64,000 nt of DNA from Bacillota bacterium (GTDB taxonomy: Bacteria; Bacillota; Clostridia; Clostridiales; Clostridiaceae): the NCBI GenBank assembly GCA_023445445.1, contig JAEXLD010000037.1, positions 1-64,000 on the forward strand, given 5' to 3'. Below the pieces are notes generated by a model. That model saw only the letters and a list, made by a program, of their open reading frames with translations. It was not told where the DNA came from and made no database searches. Positions within the stretch are counted from its first letter, which is position 1; each line of letters begins with the position of its first letter. The position numbers and the translations under genes are program-made. Positions 9,214-17,155 of this stretch are shown here, one piece after another.

Positions 9214-9999
9214 CTAACCCTTGTTCATCATTAATATTATTTTTCTAGATAAACTTCTAGGTATAAATTTATTAAAAGCTATAATTAGCTTATTTCTAAA
9301 TCCAGGAATTATTATAAGTTTTCCTTTTTTAAAATCCTTATAAGCAATTTTAGCTACTTCCTTTGGCGTCATTAATGCTTTTTTAGCAGACTCCTTTTTC
9401 TTTATACCAGACCTTTCTTGAAAATTAGTTCTTACAGGCCCTGGGCATAAACAACTTATTTTAATATTATTTCCCTTTACTTCTTCATATAATGCTTCTG
9501 TGAAATTCAATACATAGGATTTTGAAGCATAATATGTCGCCATTTTGGGCCCTGCACAAAAGGCTGCTGTAGATGCAACATTCATTATAGAACCTTCTCC
9601 ATGCTGAATCATAGCTGGTAAAAATATTTTTGTAAGTTCTGTTAACGCTCTAATATTTATATCAATTAACTTAAGCTCCCTTTCCATATCTATTTCATTT
9701 AAATATCCAAAGTAACCTACACCTGCATTATTTATTAAAATATCCACAGACAAATTATTTTTATTCACATAGTCTAATATTTTTTCACAGGAATTATTCA
9801 CAGATAAATCTACGGCAATAGTATAAACATTAATATTATATAAGCCTAATTCATCCTTCACCTCTTTTAGTTTATCTTCATTCCTTGCAACTAGAATTAA
9901 ATTATTTTCATCCTTTGCATATAGCTTAGCTAATTCATATCCTATACCAGTAGTAGCTCCCGTTATTAATACGCAACTCCTACCATATGGCTTCCCCAT
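9214..9999 (-). CDS. Short-chain dehydrogenase/reductase (DltE/YqjQ-like)
   Basis: A 261-residue SDR with cofactor motif TGATTGIGYELAK, NNAGVGYFG, catalytic Ser in NVASTAAF and YYASKSYVL (Tyr-x3-Lys), then the CPGPVRTNF loop after the active site. This arrangement fits the DltE/YqjQ group of NADP-dependent oxidoreductases, whose substrates are mostly unknown. A GGAGG site precedes the ATG. It shares a transcript with the small acidic protein downstream. It is only distantly like the SDR at 8096-8851, so the two are not a recent duplication. Confidence 0.85.
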   Translation of the reverse strand: MGKPYGRSCVLITGATTGIGYELAKLYAKDENNLILVARNEDKLKEVKDELGLYNINVYTIAVDLSVNNSCEKILDYVNKNNLSVDILINNAGVGYFGYLNEIDMERELKLIDINIRALTELTKIFLPAMIQHGEGSIMNVASTAAFCAGPKMATYYASKSYVLNFTEALYEEVKGNNIKISCLCPGPVRTNFQERSGIKKKESAKKALMTPKEVAKIAYKDFKKGKLIIIPGFRNKLIIAFNKFIPRSLSRKIILMMNKG

Positions 10000-10140
10000 A
10001 AAATTTCCTCCACTTATTTTTATAATAATAAACTTTAATTTTTAATATATCATATTGTACTTTAAATATAAATATTATTATCTTTTGAATCTCCCATTAA
10101 TATTTTGATATAATTATTTTATATTAACTACAAATAAAAA

Positions 10141-10176
10141 TAAGGTGAAATATCCTTAAGTTGATATTTCACCTTA
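10141..10176 (-). terminator. Terminator of the purine permease gene
   Basis: TAAGGTGAAATATC (10141-10154) pairs perfectly with GATATTTCACCTTA (10163-10176). On the minus strand the stem is followed by TTTTTATTTG. Confidence 0.85.
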
Positions 10177-10204
10177 TTAAAATTTCCATTCTATTTATCT
10201 ATAT

Positions 10205-11596
10205 TTACAGTGCACCTATTATGAAGTTAATTATGAACAATCCACTTACTACATACATTATTGGATGCACATCTTTAGCTTCTTTCTTAACTACTTTAGC
10301 TAAGCAATATGCTATAAATCCAGCTGCCACACCATTTGAAATGCTTCCTGTAAAAGGCATAAATGTTACTACAAAGAATGCTGGCATAGCTACTTCAAAT
10401 TCGCTCCAGTCAATATTCTTGAAGGATTCCATCATTAAGACACCTACTACTATTAAAGCTGGAGCTGTTGCTGCTGATGGTACCATTCCCATTACTGGTG
10501 CTATGAATAATGATAATAAGAATAATACTGCTACTGTAACTGAAGTTAATCCAGTTCTTCCACCTTCTCCAATTCCTGCTGCACTTTCAACATAAGTTGT
10601 TGTATTGCTTGTACCTAAAAGTGCTCCAATTGAAGTTGCTGTTGCATCTGCAAATAAAGCTCTTTCTAATTTTGATGAGAAATTATTTTCACTTTCAAAT
10701 AACTTTTCATCATTATCATCAAATATTCCTGCTTTTCTTCCAGTTCCTAAGAATGTACCGATAGTATCAAAAGTATCTGATAAAGAAAATGCAAATATAG
10801 TTATTAATACTAGAGATATTTTAGATGGATCACTAAATAACCCTGCAAAATCTAATTTAAAGAATGTTGGTGCTATACTTGGAATTCCAAATGAAATTTG
10901 TGAAAAATCAGGAACCTGTGTTACATCCATGAATATACCAATAACTGTAGTTATAAGAATTCCAAATAAAATTGATCCCTTAACTTTAAGTAACATTAAT
11001 ATAATTGTAATTACTAATCCTATTAGAGCTAATACAGCTATTGGATCCTTAAAATTAGTCATTGCTAAGTTTACGCTATTAAATACTGTTGAACCTTCTG
11101 ATGCAGCAATTTGATTAGCAGCATCACCAGTGAAAGTAATAAAGTGTGCTTGTTTAATTCCTAAAAATGCAATAAATAAGCCTATACCACCTGAAATTGC
11201 ATATTGAAGTGAATGAGGAATAGCTTGTATTATCATTTTTCTTATTTTAGTAGTGGTAATAATTATATTAATAATTCCGCAAATAAATACCATAGCTAAT
11301 GCTTGTTGCCATGTAAATCCTAATCCTAATACTACTGTAAAAGTGAAAAATGCATTTAATCCCATTCCTGGAGCTTGTGCAAAAGGTACATTAGCTACTA
11401 ATCCCATTACAAGGGTTCCTATTGCTGCTGCAATAATAGTAGCTACAAAAACTGCATTTTTATCCATTCCAGCTATTGATAAAATAGATGGATTTACGAA
11501 TAAGATATATGCCATTGTTAGAAATGTTGTTAATCCTGCCATTAGCTCGGTCTTAACATCTGTGCCATTTTCCTTAAGTTTAAAAAACTTTTCCAT
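10205..11596 (-). CDS. NCS2-family purine permease (AzgA/PbuG-like)
   Basis: A 463-residue membrane protein with 12 or more hydrophobic segments. The N-terminus (GTDVKTELMAGLTTFLTMAY, then ILFVNPSIL) is characteristic of the AzgA branch of nucleobase:cation symporters, which import hypoxanthine, guanine and adenine. Other conserved stretches are FAQAPGMGLNAFF and FSDTFDTIGT-type sequence (FSLSDTFDTIGTFLG). It stands alone between terminators. The leader has no guanine-riboswitch core, but an inverted repeat overlaps the -35 region at about 11.75 kb. Specific substrate is inferred from family only. Confidence 0.9.
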   Translation of the reverse strand: MEKFFKLKENGTDVKTELMAGLTTFLTMAYILFVNPSILSIAGMDKNAVFVATIIAAAIGTLVMGLVANVPFAQAPGMGLNAFFTFTVVLGLGFTWQQALAMVFICGIINIIITTTKIRKMIIQAIPHSLQYAISGGIGLFIAFLGIKQAHFITFTGDAANQIAASEGSTVFNSVNLAMTNFKDPIAVLALIGLVITIILMLLKVKGSILFGILITTVIGIFMDVTQVPDFSQISFGIPSIAPTFFKLDFAGLFSDPSKISLVLITIFAFSLSDTFDTIGTFLGTGRKAGIFDDNDEKLFESENNFSSKLERALFADATATSIGALLGTSNTTTYVESAAGIGEGGRTGLTSVTVAVLFLLSLFIAPVMGMVPSAATAPALIVVGVLMMESFKNIDWSEFEVAMPAFFVVTFMPFTGSISNGVAAGFIAYCLAKVVKKEAKDVHPIMYVVSGLFIINFIIGAL

Positions 11597-11705
11597 AAAA
11601 ATACCTCTTTCATAATCGAATATTATATTATCATATTATCATTTCGTTCGTAATTAAGCAATGTTTTTTTTGTCTTTTTTTTATAAATTACCATTTTAGT
11701 AGTAT

Positions 11706-11771
11706 ATTATAGCTTCTAACCTCATAAATACGAATATTTAACCTTGGTGTTAGGTATTAATATTTGTATTT
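11706..11771 (-). promoter_or_regulatory. Promoter region of the purine permease with a long inverted repeat
   Basis: An imperfect inverted repeat (left arm 11726-11744, AAATACGAATATTTAACCT; right arm 11752-11771) lies just upstream of TATAAT (complement of 11706-11711), covering where the -35 box would be. It has no U-tract, so it looks more like an operator than a terminator. The rest of 11597-11914 holds no gene; the only other sign is the downstream terminator at 11871-11892. Confidence 0.4.
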
Positions 11772-11870
11772 ATATAAAATATTTTTGGAAAGTATACTTA
11801 TAATAAAAATGAAATTATACAATTAATTTTTTAGAAACTAATCTAGAGTCTTAAAATTTAAAAATAAAAA

Positions 11871-11892
11871 GAAGCCGTATCAAAACAGCTTC
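11871..11892 (-). terminator. Terminator downstream of the SanA/YdcF-like gene
   Basis: GAAGCTGT and ATACGGCTTC on the minus strand form a short stem followed by TTTTTATTTTT. Confidence 0.7.
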
Positions 11893-11914
11893 CTAATTAT
11901 TTAATTTCTTCATT

Positions 11915-12604
11915 CTATTCCTCATCTTCTGTTACTCTTCCGTCAGAATTACCTACAGGAATAGCTTCCCCTAAAAACTTAGGTTCTGGCTTTAAAATAT
12001 TTACATAAGCAAAATCCTTTAATTGAGCTAATAGCTCTCGTTTCTTATAGCTATCCATTAATTGATATTCTCTTATATCAGATTTTACACCATAAGCATC
12101 TATACCTAGTTTTCTTGCTATATATAAGGCTCTTGGCAAATGGTATTCATTAGTAACTATAACAGCTTTATCTACCTTAAAAATTTCTTTAGCTCTATAC
12201 ATGGTATCATAGGTACTGAAGCCTGCATGATCCATGAAAATAAGTTTTTCATCTACATCACCATTCATAATGTATTCCTTCATAGCCCTAACCTCGTTAT
12301 ACTCTTCTCTTCCATGGTCCCCACTTAAAATAAAAGTATTTCCAAGGCCAGCCTTATAAACTTCTAATGATGTTTCTAGTCTATCAGACAAAATATCAGA
12401 AGGTGTTCCATCACCTCTAACTCCTGCTCCAAGAACTATTATTGCATCATTTCCACTAGGAATATCTTCAATATTATAAATATACTTTTTATAACTATTT
12501 ACTATTGTAATGGCAATACTTATCATTATTATAGTTATTACCATTAAAGATATAAATATTCCCATAACCCTTTTCCCCCGCTTATTTAATTTAATTTTCC
12601 TCAT
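11915..12604 (-). CDS. SanA/YdcF-like (DUF218) membrane-anchored protein
   Basis: A 229-residue protein of the DUF218 family. One N-terminal transmembrane helix (about residues 13-34) anchors a domain with the family motifs IIVLGAGVRGDG, SGDHGREEYNEV and VTNEYHLPRAL. SanA, YdcF and ElyC relatives act at the envelope in vancomycin sensitivity and lipid-carrier or cell-wall metabolism in other bacteria; the biochemical activity is not settled. The start has AAGGAGAA. It follows the ElaA-like gene by 14 bases on the same strand, so the two are probably co-transcribed. Confidence 0.8.
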   Translation of the reverse strand: MRKIKLNKRGKRVMGIFISLMVITIIMISIAITIVNSYKKYIYNIEDIPSGNDAIIVLGAGVRGDGTPSDILSDRLETSLEVYKAGLGNTFILSGDHGREEYNEVRAMKEYIMNGDVDEKLIFMDHAGFSTYDTMYRAKEIFKVDKAVIVTNEYHLPRALYIARKLGIDAYGVKSDIREYQLMDSYKKRELLAQLKDFAYVNILKPEPKFLGEAIPVGNSDGRVTEDEE

Positions 12605-12618
12605 AAATTCTCCTTATA

Positions 12619-13083
12619 TTATATTCTAAATTTCATTTTTACGTGAGGTATTCCTGCTTCTTCATATTCCTCTGATACCTCTTTAAAACCCACAGATATG
12701 TATAAATTTTTAATATAACTTTGAGCAGATAATGTTATCCTATCAGTATTATAATTCTTTTTTATTTCTTCTATTGCTCTGATCATCATTTCCTTTGCTA
12801 AGCCTTTATTTCTATATTCCTTTAAAACTAGAACCCTACCTATTGATGCTTCTTCATAAGCAAGCTCAGGTGGTAATAGCCTACAATATCCTATTACCTT
12901 TTGTCCTTTATCATCCATAGTAAATAAATGAATACATTCTTTATCTTTATCATCAAAATCATTTTCACTAGTTATTTCTTGTTCGCAAACAAAGACTTCA
13001 TATCTAGATTTAACTATTTCGTAAAGTTCATTTATATTAAGTTTATTAAAAAACTTACAACGATATTTATATTTGTTCTTCAT
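12619..13083 (-). CDS. ElaA-like GNAT acetyltransferase
   Basis: A 154-residue GNAT enzyme. RYEVFVCEQEIT near the N-terminus and GYCRLLPPE, then EASIGRVLVLKEYRNKGLAK, match the ElaA family, whose substrates are unknown. The acetyl-CoA loop is the RNKGLAKEM segment. A GGGG-containing ribosome binding site precedes the ATG. It is the first gene of a probable two-gene unit with the SanA/YdcF-like protein. Confidence 0.85.
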   Translation of the reverse strand: MKNKYKYRCKFFNKLNINELYEIVKSRYEVFVCEQEITSENDFDDKDKECIHLFTMDDKGQKVIGYCRLLPPELAYEEASIGRVLVLKEYRNKGLAKEMMIRAIEEIKKNYNTDRITLSAQSYIKNLYISVGFKEVSEEYEEAGIPHVKMKFRI

Positions 13084-13268
13084 ATAATTCCCCTTTCAAT
13101 TATTAAGTTTTTATATATCATAATTATAATATTGTTATTTTGTATTTTCCACAAATAACTAAATTTGCCCTATATCTTCTTTTAAAGTATGCTATACTCA
13201 ATTAATAAGAAACTAATATGGTATTTTTTAAATAATACCATAATTTACAATTTAAAAGGAGAATAATT

Positions 13269-13520
13269 ATGCTTGAATTTAAATTTGATACTCAATTATT
13301 AATTGAAGGACAAAACTTATCAGAAGATGACATTAATGAATATATAACTAAAAACATAGAAGGTGATTGCTTATTAGCAGTTGGCGATGAAGATTTAATA
13401 AAGGTTCATTTCCACACTAATACTCCATGGAAACTTCTTGAGTATTGTTCTTCACTTGGAGACATTTACGATGTAGTTGTAGAAAATATGGAACGTCAAG
13501 AAAATGGGCTACAGGGTTAA
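13269..13520 (+). CDS. Small stand-alone FakA-C-like domain protein
   Basis: An 83-residue protein resembling the C-terminal domain of FakA/YloV (DAK-phosphatase family): the pattern YCTE/FILEG in relatives is matched by FDTQLLIEGQNLSEDDI, then GDCLLAVGDEDLIKVHFHTN, then PWKLLEYCSSLGDI. In the complete family this domain follows a DhaL kinase domain and works with a DegV lipid-binding partner; here it is alone. A strong AAAGGAG precedes the ATG. The stop codon lies inside an AAGTAATA-rich repeat, so the last residues may have been altered by repeat insertion. Function unknown. Confidence 0.65.
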   Translation: MLEFKFDTQLLIEGQNLSEDDINEYITKNIEGDCLLAVGDEDLIKVHFHTNTPWKLLEYCSSLGDIYDVVVENMERQENGLQG

Positions 13521-13590
13521 GTAATAAGTAACAGTTAATAAGTAAGAGATAATAAGTAAAATATAAAATTCTCTTACTTATTACCTTTTT
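13517..13590. repeat. AAGTAATA-rich intergenic repeat, copy 1
   Basis: A run of variants of AAGTAATAAGTAAC, TTAATAAGTAAGAGA and TAATAAGTAAAATA ends in CTCTTACTTATTAC, which can fold back on the first part. The repeat begins at the stop codon of the small domain protein. A second, longer copy lies at about 38.61-38.72 kb at the end of the MATE gene. Confidence 0.6.
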
Positions 13591-13639
13591 AACTATTATT
13601 TTTTTAATCAATTAATCTTATTTTGTAAGGAGATTCCTA

Positions 13640-13764
13640 ATGGAACTATGGGATATTTATGATAAAAATAGAAACTAGTTGATGATGGTAAATTTATTGA
13701 TTACTGGTTTATTGAAAATTTATTTGATATTAGAAAACATAGAGGTTCAATGCGAACATTTTAA
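13640..13764 (+). pseudogene. Decayed gene fragment with an intact ribosome binding site
   Basis: AAGGAG at 13627-13632 precedes an ATG at 13640 that reads MELWDIYDKNRN and then stops at 13676. Shifting frame continues as KLVDDGKFIDYW, then FIENLFDIRKHRGSMRTF, before a stop at 13764. The first twelve residues look like the start of a Nudix hydrolase of the isopentenyl-diphosphate-isomerase type, which is a guess. The rest of 13765-13954 holds no gene; the gap as a whole looks like the remains of a deleted locus. Confidence 0.45.
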
Positions 13765-13954
13765 AACAAAAGAGCTACAAGTTATTTATACATGTAGTTC
13801 TTTACTATAATATTTTACTTCTAAAAATACATATAATTTAATAAAAAACTTCTATAGTAGCTTTTTCAGCAATTTATTAAATCCTTATAGAACAAATAAA
13901 TCTCTAGTGAATATATTAGTCATATAACAGTTATTTATTATAGTTAGGAGGCTT

Positions 13955-14782
13955 ATGATTAAACGAAATAGTTCATCCACCACAATAGATTACTTTATTA
14001 ATGGGGAAAAATATACTTTTTGGAAACGTACTGGAGACACATGTTCAAATCATTTTTATATAAGGGAGGATAATTGTAGAGTGAATAGAGATGAAAATTG
14101 TTTTAGAAATAAATGTTCTTGTTTCCATGATTGTTGTCCTGGCCCTCAAGGACCTTCAGGGCAACCAGGAGCACCAGGACAACCAGGAGCACCAGGAGCA
14201 CCGGGCGCACCAGGAGCACCAGGACTTCCAGGACCTCCAGGACCTCCAGGACCTGCTGGTGGTAGTGAATGTGAATGTTGTTTAGCTGGGTTAAGAGCAG
14301 TTTTAGGTTATTTGAAAGCTGTTGGTGCTTCTGATATAAGAATAGAAACAATAGCGCCTCAACCAGCTGCTGAAAACGTAAGCATAGTAAGATTTTTCCC
14401 AGATGCAAATGCTTCATCTACAGCACTTTTAGTAGAACTTTCAAATGGGGTAATTGTATCAATTTGTGAAATAGAATTGATAAAAAGTGCTAGCTTAGTT
14501 GATGCATCTCCTGATATGGTCCCTGATGCTTTAAAACTTTTATTAGATAATACTCTAGCACAAATTCCAGATTCCTGTAAAAACTGCTGCCAAGAAGAGT
14601 TAAGGAAGCTATTTGAAAGTAATATTGGGAATCAAGTTTCTAATGTAGATACAAATAGAAATAATGTTATTTCAGGAAATAATACTGTATTAGCTACTGG
14701 CGCAGCCTTAGCTTTAATAAATACTCCTGGACAAGGAGCATCAGCAGTTAATTTATGCTTTGTATCGTCTGTTAAGTTTTAA
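13955..14782 (+). CDS. Collagen-like, cysteine-rich probable spore-surface protein
   Basis: A 275-residue protein with three parts: an N-terminal segment of about 60 residues ending in a Cys cluster (CSCFHDCC), about 13 Gly-X-Y triplets (GPQGPSGQPGAPGQP and so on, residues about 63-102, Pro in most X/Y positions), and a 170-residue C-terminal domain that opens with CECC and contains CKNCC. There is no signal peptide. Collagen-like proteins of this shape (BclA type) form exosporium filaments in Bacillus and spore-forming clostridia, so a spore-coat or exosporium role is likely but inferred. The Gly-X-Y DNA is a G+C-rich tandem repeat. An AGGAGG site precedes the ATG. Confidence 0.8.
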   Translation: MIKRNSSSTTIDYFINGEKYTFWKRTGDTCSNHFYIREDNCRVNRDENCFRNKCSCFHDCCPGPQGPSGQPGAPGQPGAPGAPGAPGAPGLPGPPGPPGPAGGSECECCLAGLRAVLGYLKAVGASDIRIETIAPQPAAENVSIVRFFPDANASSTALLVELSNGVIVSICEIELIKSASLVDASPDMVPDALKLLLDNTLAQIPDSCKNCCQEELRKLFESNIGNQVSNVDTNRNNVISGNNTVLATGAALALINTPGQGASAVNLCFVSSVKF

Positions 14783-14937
14783 ATAGATTTTAATAAAAAT
14801 CATGCTTAAATTTTCTATTTATTTTAATAATATATTTTACTTAAAATCTAGATAACCATATCAATGCATTTTAATTTCAAATAATAACTAATTAAAAGGA
14901 TAGATACAAATAATAGGTGCTGAATAAGAATGAAGAA

Positions 14938-14963
14938 AGAAGAGTCGGTGATGAAACTCTTCT
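14938..14963 (-). terminator. Terminator downstream of proA
   Basis: AGAAGAGT pairs with ACTCTTCT; on the minus strand the stem is followed by TTCTTCATTCTTATT. A second small hairpin, GGTGC-GCACC (14986-15000), directly follows the proA stop codon. On the plus strand either could also stop transcripts from the collagen-like gene. Confidence 0.6.
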
Positions 14964-15000
14964 CTATTCATTGTTATTTATTAACGGTGCATAGCGCACC

Positions 15001-16248
15001 CTATCTTATTTGTCCATTTCCATAGATTATATATTTAATAGTAGTAAGTTCTTTAAGTCCCATTGGCCCTCTTGCATGAAGCTTTTGTGTGCTTATTCCT
15101 ATTTCTGCTCCAAATCCAAACTCTCCACCATCTGTAAATCTTGTTGATGCATTAACATAAACTGCTGCTGCATTTACTTTGCTTAAGAATTTTTGAGAAT
15201 TCTTATAACTATCAGTTACGATGGCTTCTGAATGTCCAGAACCATATTTATTAATATGAGTAATGGCTTCATTTACATCTTTAACTACTTTAGCTCCTAT
15301 TATATAGTCTAAGTATTCCTTACTCCAATCTTCTTCAGTAGCAGATGTAACATCAGGTATTATAGACTTAACCTTTTCATCCCCTCTTATTTCAACATCC
15401 TTTTCTCTTAAAGCTTGTACAATAATAGGCAAAAAGTCCTTTGCTATTTTTTCATTTATAAGCATTTTTTCTGCTGCATTACATACTGATGGTCTTGAAG
15501 TTTTTGCATTTACTATTATATTCTTAGCCATTTCAAAATCACAAACTTCATCTACATAAATATGGCAGTTTCCAACTCCTGTTTCGATTACTGGAACAGT
15601 AGCATTTTTAACTACAGCTTGTATTAATCCTGCTCCTCCTCTTGGAATTAAAACATCTATATATTCATTAAGTTTCATCATCTTAGTTGCAGTTTCTCTA
15701 CTAGTATCTTCAACTAATTGAATTGAATCTTTAGGTAAACCAGATTTTATTAAGGCTTCTCTTAATACTTTAGTAATAGCCTTGTTAGAATTTATAGCAT
15801 CACTTCCACCTTTTAGAATTACAGCATTTCCAGTTTTTAAACAAAGACCTGCTGCATCACAAGTTACATTTGGTCTTGCTTCATATATTATTCCAATTAC
15901 CCCTAATGGAACTCTTTGCTTTCCAATTTGAATTCCATTAGGTCTCTTCCACATTTCTATTACTTCGCCAATTGGGTCATCTAGTGCAATAAGATCTGTT
16001 AACCCTTTTGCCATATCATTAATTCTATCTTCATTTAAAGCTAATCTATCTAGCATAGCCTTTGAGGTGCCCTTTTCAATTGCTATATTTAAGTCTTTTT
16101 CATTTTCCTTTATAATTTCTTCTGTATTATCTATTAAAGCTTTTGCCATTAATTCTAATGCATTATTTTTTTCTGTAGTAGATGCTATTCCTAAATCATA
16201 AGAAGCTTCTTTAGCATTTTTTCCTAATTCATTTAAATCTAATATCAC
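15001..16248 (-). CDS. proA: Gamma-glutamyl phosphate reductase
   Basis: This enzyme reduces gamma-glutamyl phosphate to glutamate-5-semialdehyde with NADPH in proline synthesis. It has 415 residues, full length, with the aldehyde-dehydrogenase fold, the active-site Cys in SRPSVCNAAE, and family stretches PLGVIGIIYEARPNVT and GFGAEIGISTQ. The start is GTG with GGGGGAG six bases upstream. It follows proB by 13 bases in one operon. The third step (ProC) is not in this window. Confidence 0.97.
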   Translation of the reverse strand: MILDLNELGKNAKEASYDLGIASTTEKNNALELMAKALIDNTEEIIKENEKDLNIAIEKGTSKAMLDRLALNEDRINDMAKGLTDLIALDDPIGEVIEMWKRPNGIQIGKQRVPLGVIGIIYEARPNVTCDAAGLCLKTGNAVILKGGSDAINSNKAITKVLREALIKSGLPKDSIQLVEDTSRETATKMMKLNEYIDVLIPRGGAGLIQAVVKNATVPVIETGVGNCHIYVDEVCDFEMAKNIIVNAKTSRPSVCNAAEKMLINEKIAKDFLPIIVQALREKDVEIRGDEKVKSIIPDVTSATEEDWSKEYLDYIIGAKVVKDVNEAITHINKYGSGHSEAIVTDSYKNSQKFLSKVNAAAVYVNASTRFTDGGEFGFGAEIGISTQKLHARGPMGLKELTTIKYIIYGNGQIR

Positions 16249-16261
16249 TTAAAACTCCCCC

Positions 16262-17071
16262 TTATTTATTAGAAACAAATAATGTTCCTATTTCCTCTCC
16301 ATTTAATATATTTAATAATATTTTTGGGTTTTCTCCATTTGCTAAAACCATATGTACTCCTGCTTCTGTTGCTGTTCTTGCTGCAGTTAATTTAGTTATC
16401 ATTCCGCCAGTTCCTAAATTACTTCCTGCTCCACCACAACACTCTTCAAGCTCTGGTGTTATTTCTGTTATTTCTCTTATAAGCTCTGAATTTTCATTTT
16501 TTCTAGGATCTGAATCATAAAAACCATCTATATCAGATAATATTATTAATAAGTCAGCATTAACTAACTTAGCAACTATAGCTGATAAATTATCATTATC
16601 ACCAAATCTCACTATATTTTCTATCTCATCTATAGATACTGTATCATTTTCATTAACAACAGGTATAATTCTATTTTCAATTAATGTTTCGAAGGTATTA
16701 CAAACATTCTCTCTAATATGATCATCTTCAACTACATCTCTAGTTAAAAGTACTTGCCCTACAGTATGGCTATATTCTCCAAAAAATTTACTATATATAT
16801 GCATAAGTTCGCATTGCCCAACTGCTGCAACTGCTTGTTTTTCTCTTATAGATTTAGGTTTTTCCTTTAATTTTAATTTAGATACACCAACACCTATAGC
16901 ACCGGAAGTAACTAAAATAACTTCTTTACCTGAATTCATAATATCTGATAGTATTCTTGTTAGCTTCTCTATTCTAGTTAAATTTATATTTCCATTTTCA
17001 TATGTTAGTGTTGAAGTTCCTACTTTTACTACTATCCTATTAGCTTTTTTTATCTTTTCTCTATTATCCAT
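16262..17071 (-). CDS. proB: Glutamate 5-kinase (short form without PUA domain)
   Basis: This enzyme phosphorylates glutamate at the gamma carboxyl, the first and usually proline-inhibited step of proline synthesis. The amino-acid-kinase fold is clear: KVGTSTLTYENG at the N-terminus, VTSGAIGVG, and DIDGFYDSDPR. At 269 residues it ends after the kinase domain and lacks the C-terminal PUA domain found in the 365-residue enzymes of E. coli and B. subtilis. AGGAG precedes the ATG. It is the first gene of proB-proA. Confidence 0.96.
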   Translation of the reverse strand: MDNREKIKKANRIVVKVGTSTLTYENGNINLTRIEKLTRILSDIMNSGKEVILVTSGAIGVGVSKLKLKEKPKSIREKQAVAAVGQCELMHIYSKFFGEYSHTVGQVLLTRDVVEDDHIRENVCNTFETLIENRIIPVVNENDTVSIDEIENIVRFGDNDNLSAIVAKLVNADLLIILSDIDGFYDSDPRKNENSELIREITEITPELEECCGGAGSNLGTGGMITKLTAARTATEAGVHMVLANGENPKILLNILNGEEIGTLFVSNK

Positions 17072-17155
17072 TCTCCTGATCCCCCGTAATTATTTCTTGC
17101 TTTAATTATAAGTATTCTTAAATATTTTTTCCACCTAAAAAGTAGATAAAAGATA

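Noticed and set aside
10161..11615. Open frames on the plus strand opposite the purine permease
   Set aside because: They lie antisense to a clear transporter gene, have no proper ribosome binding sites, and their composition is that of the reverse strand of membrane-protein codons.
11597..11914. Guanine riboswitch before the purine permease
   Set aside because: The conserved core elements (TTTCTACC and TTGACTA-type junctions) are not present on the minus strand.
14150..14265. Tandem CCAGGAGCACCA-type repeats considered as a CRISPR or minisatellite
   Set aside because: They are in frame and encode the Gly-X-Y triplets; there are no spacers.
14103..14417. Open frame opposite the collagen-like gene
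   Set aside because: It is a Leu/Val-rich mirror of the Gly-X-Y repeats with no start signal; an artefact of the repeat.
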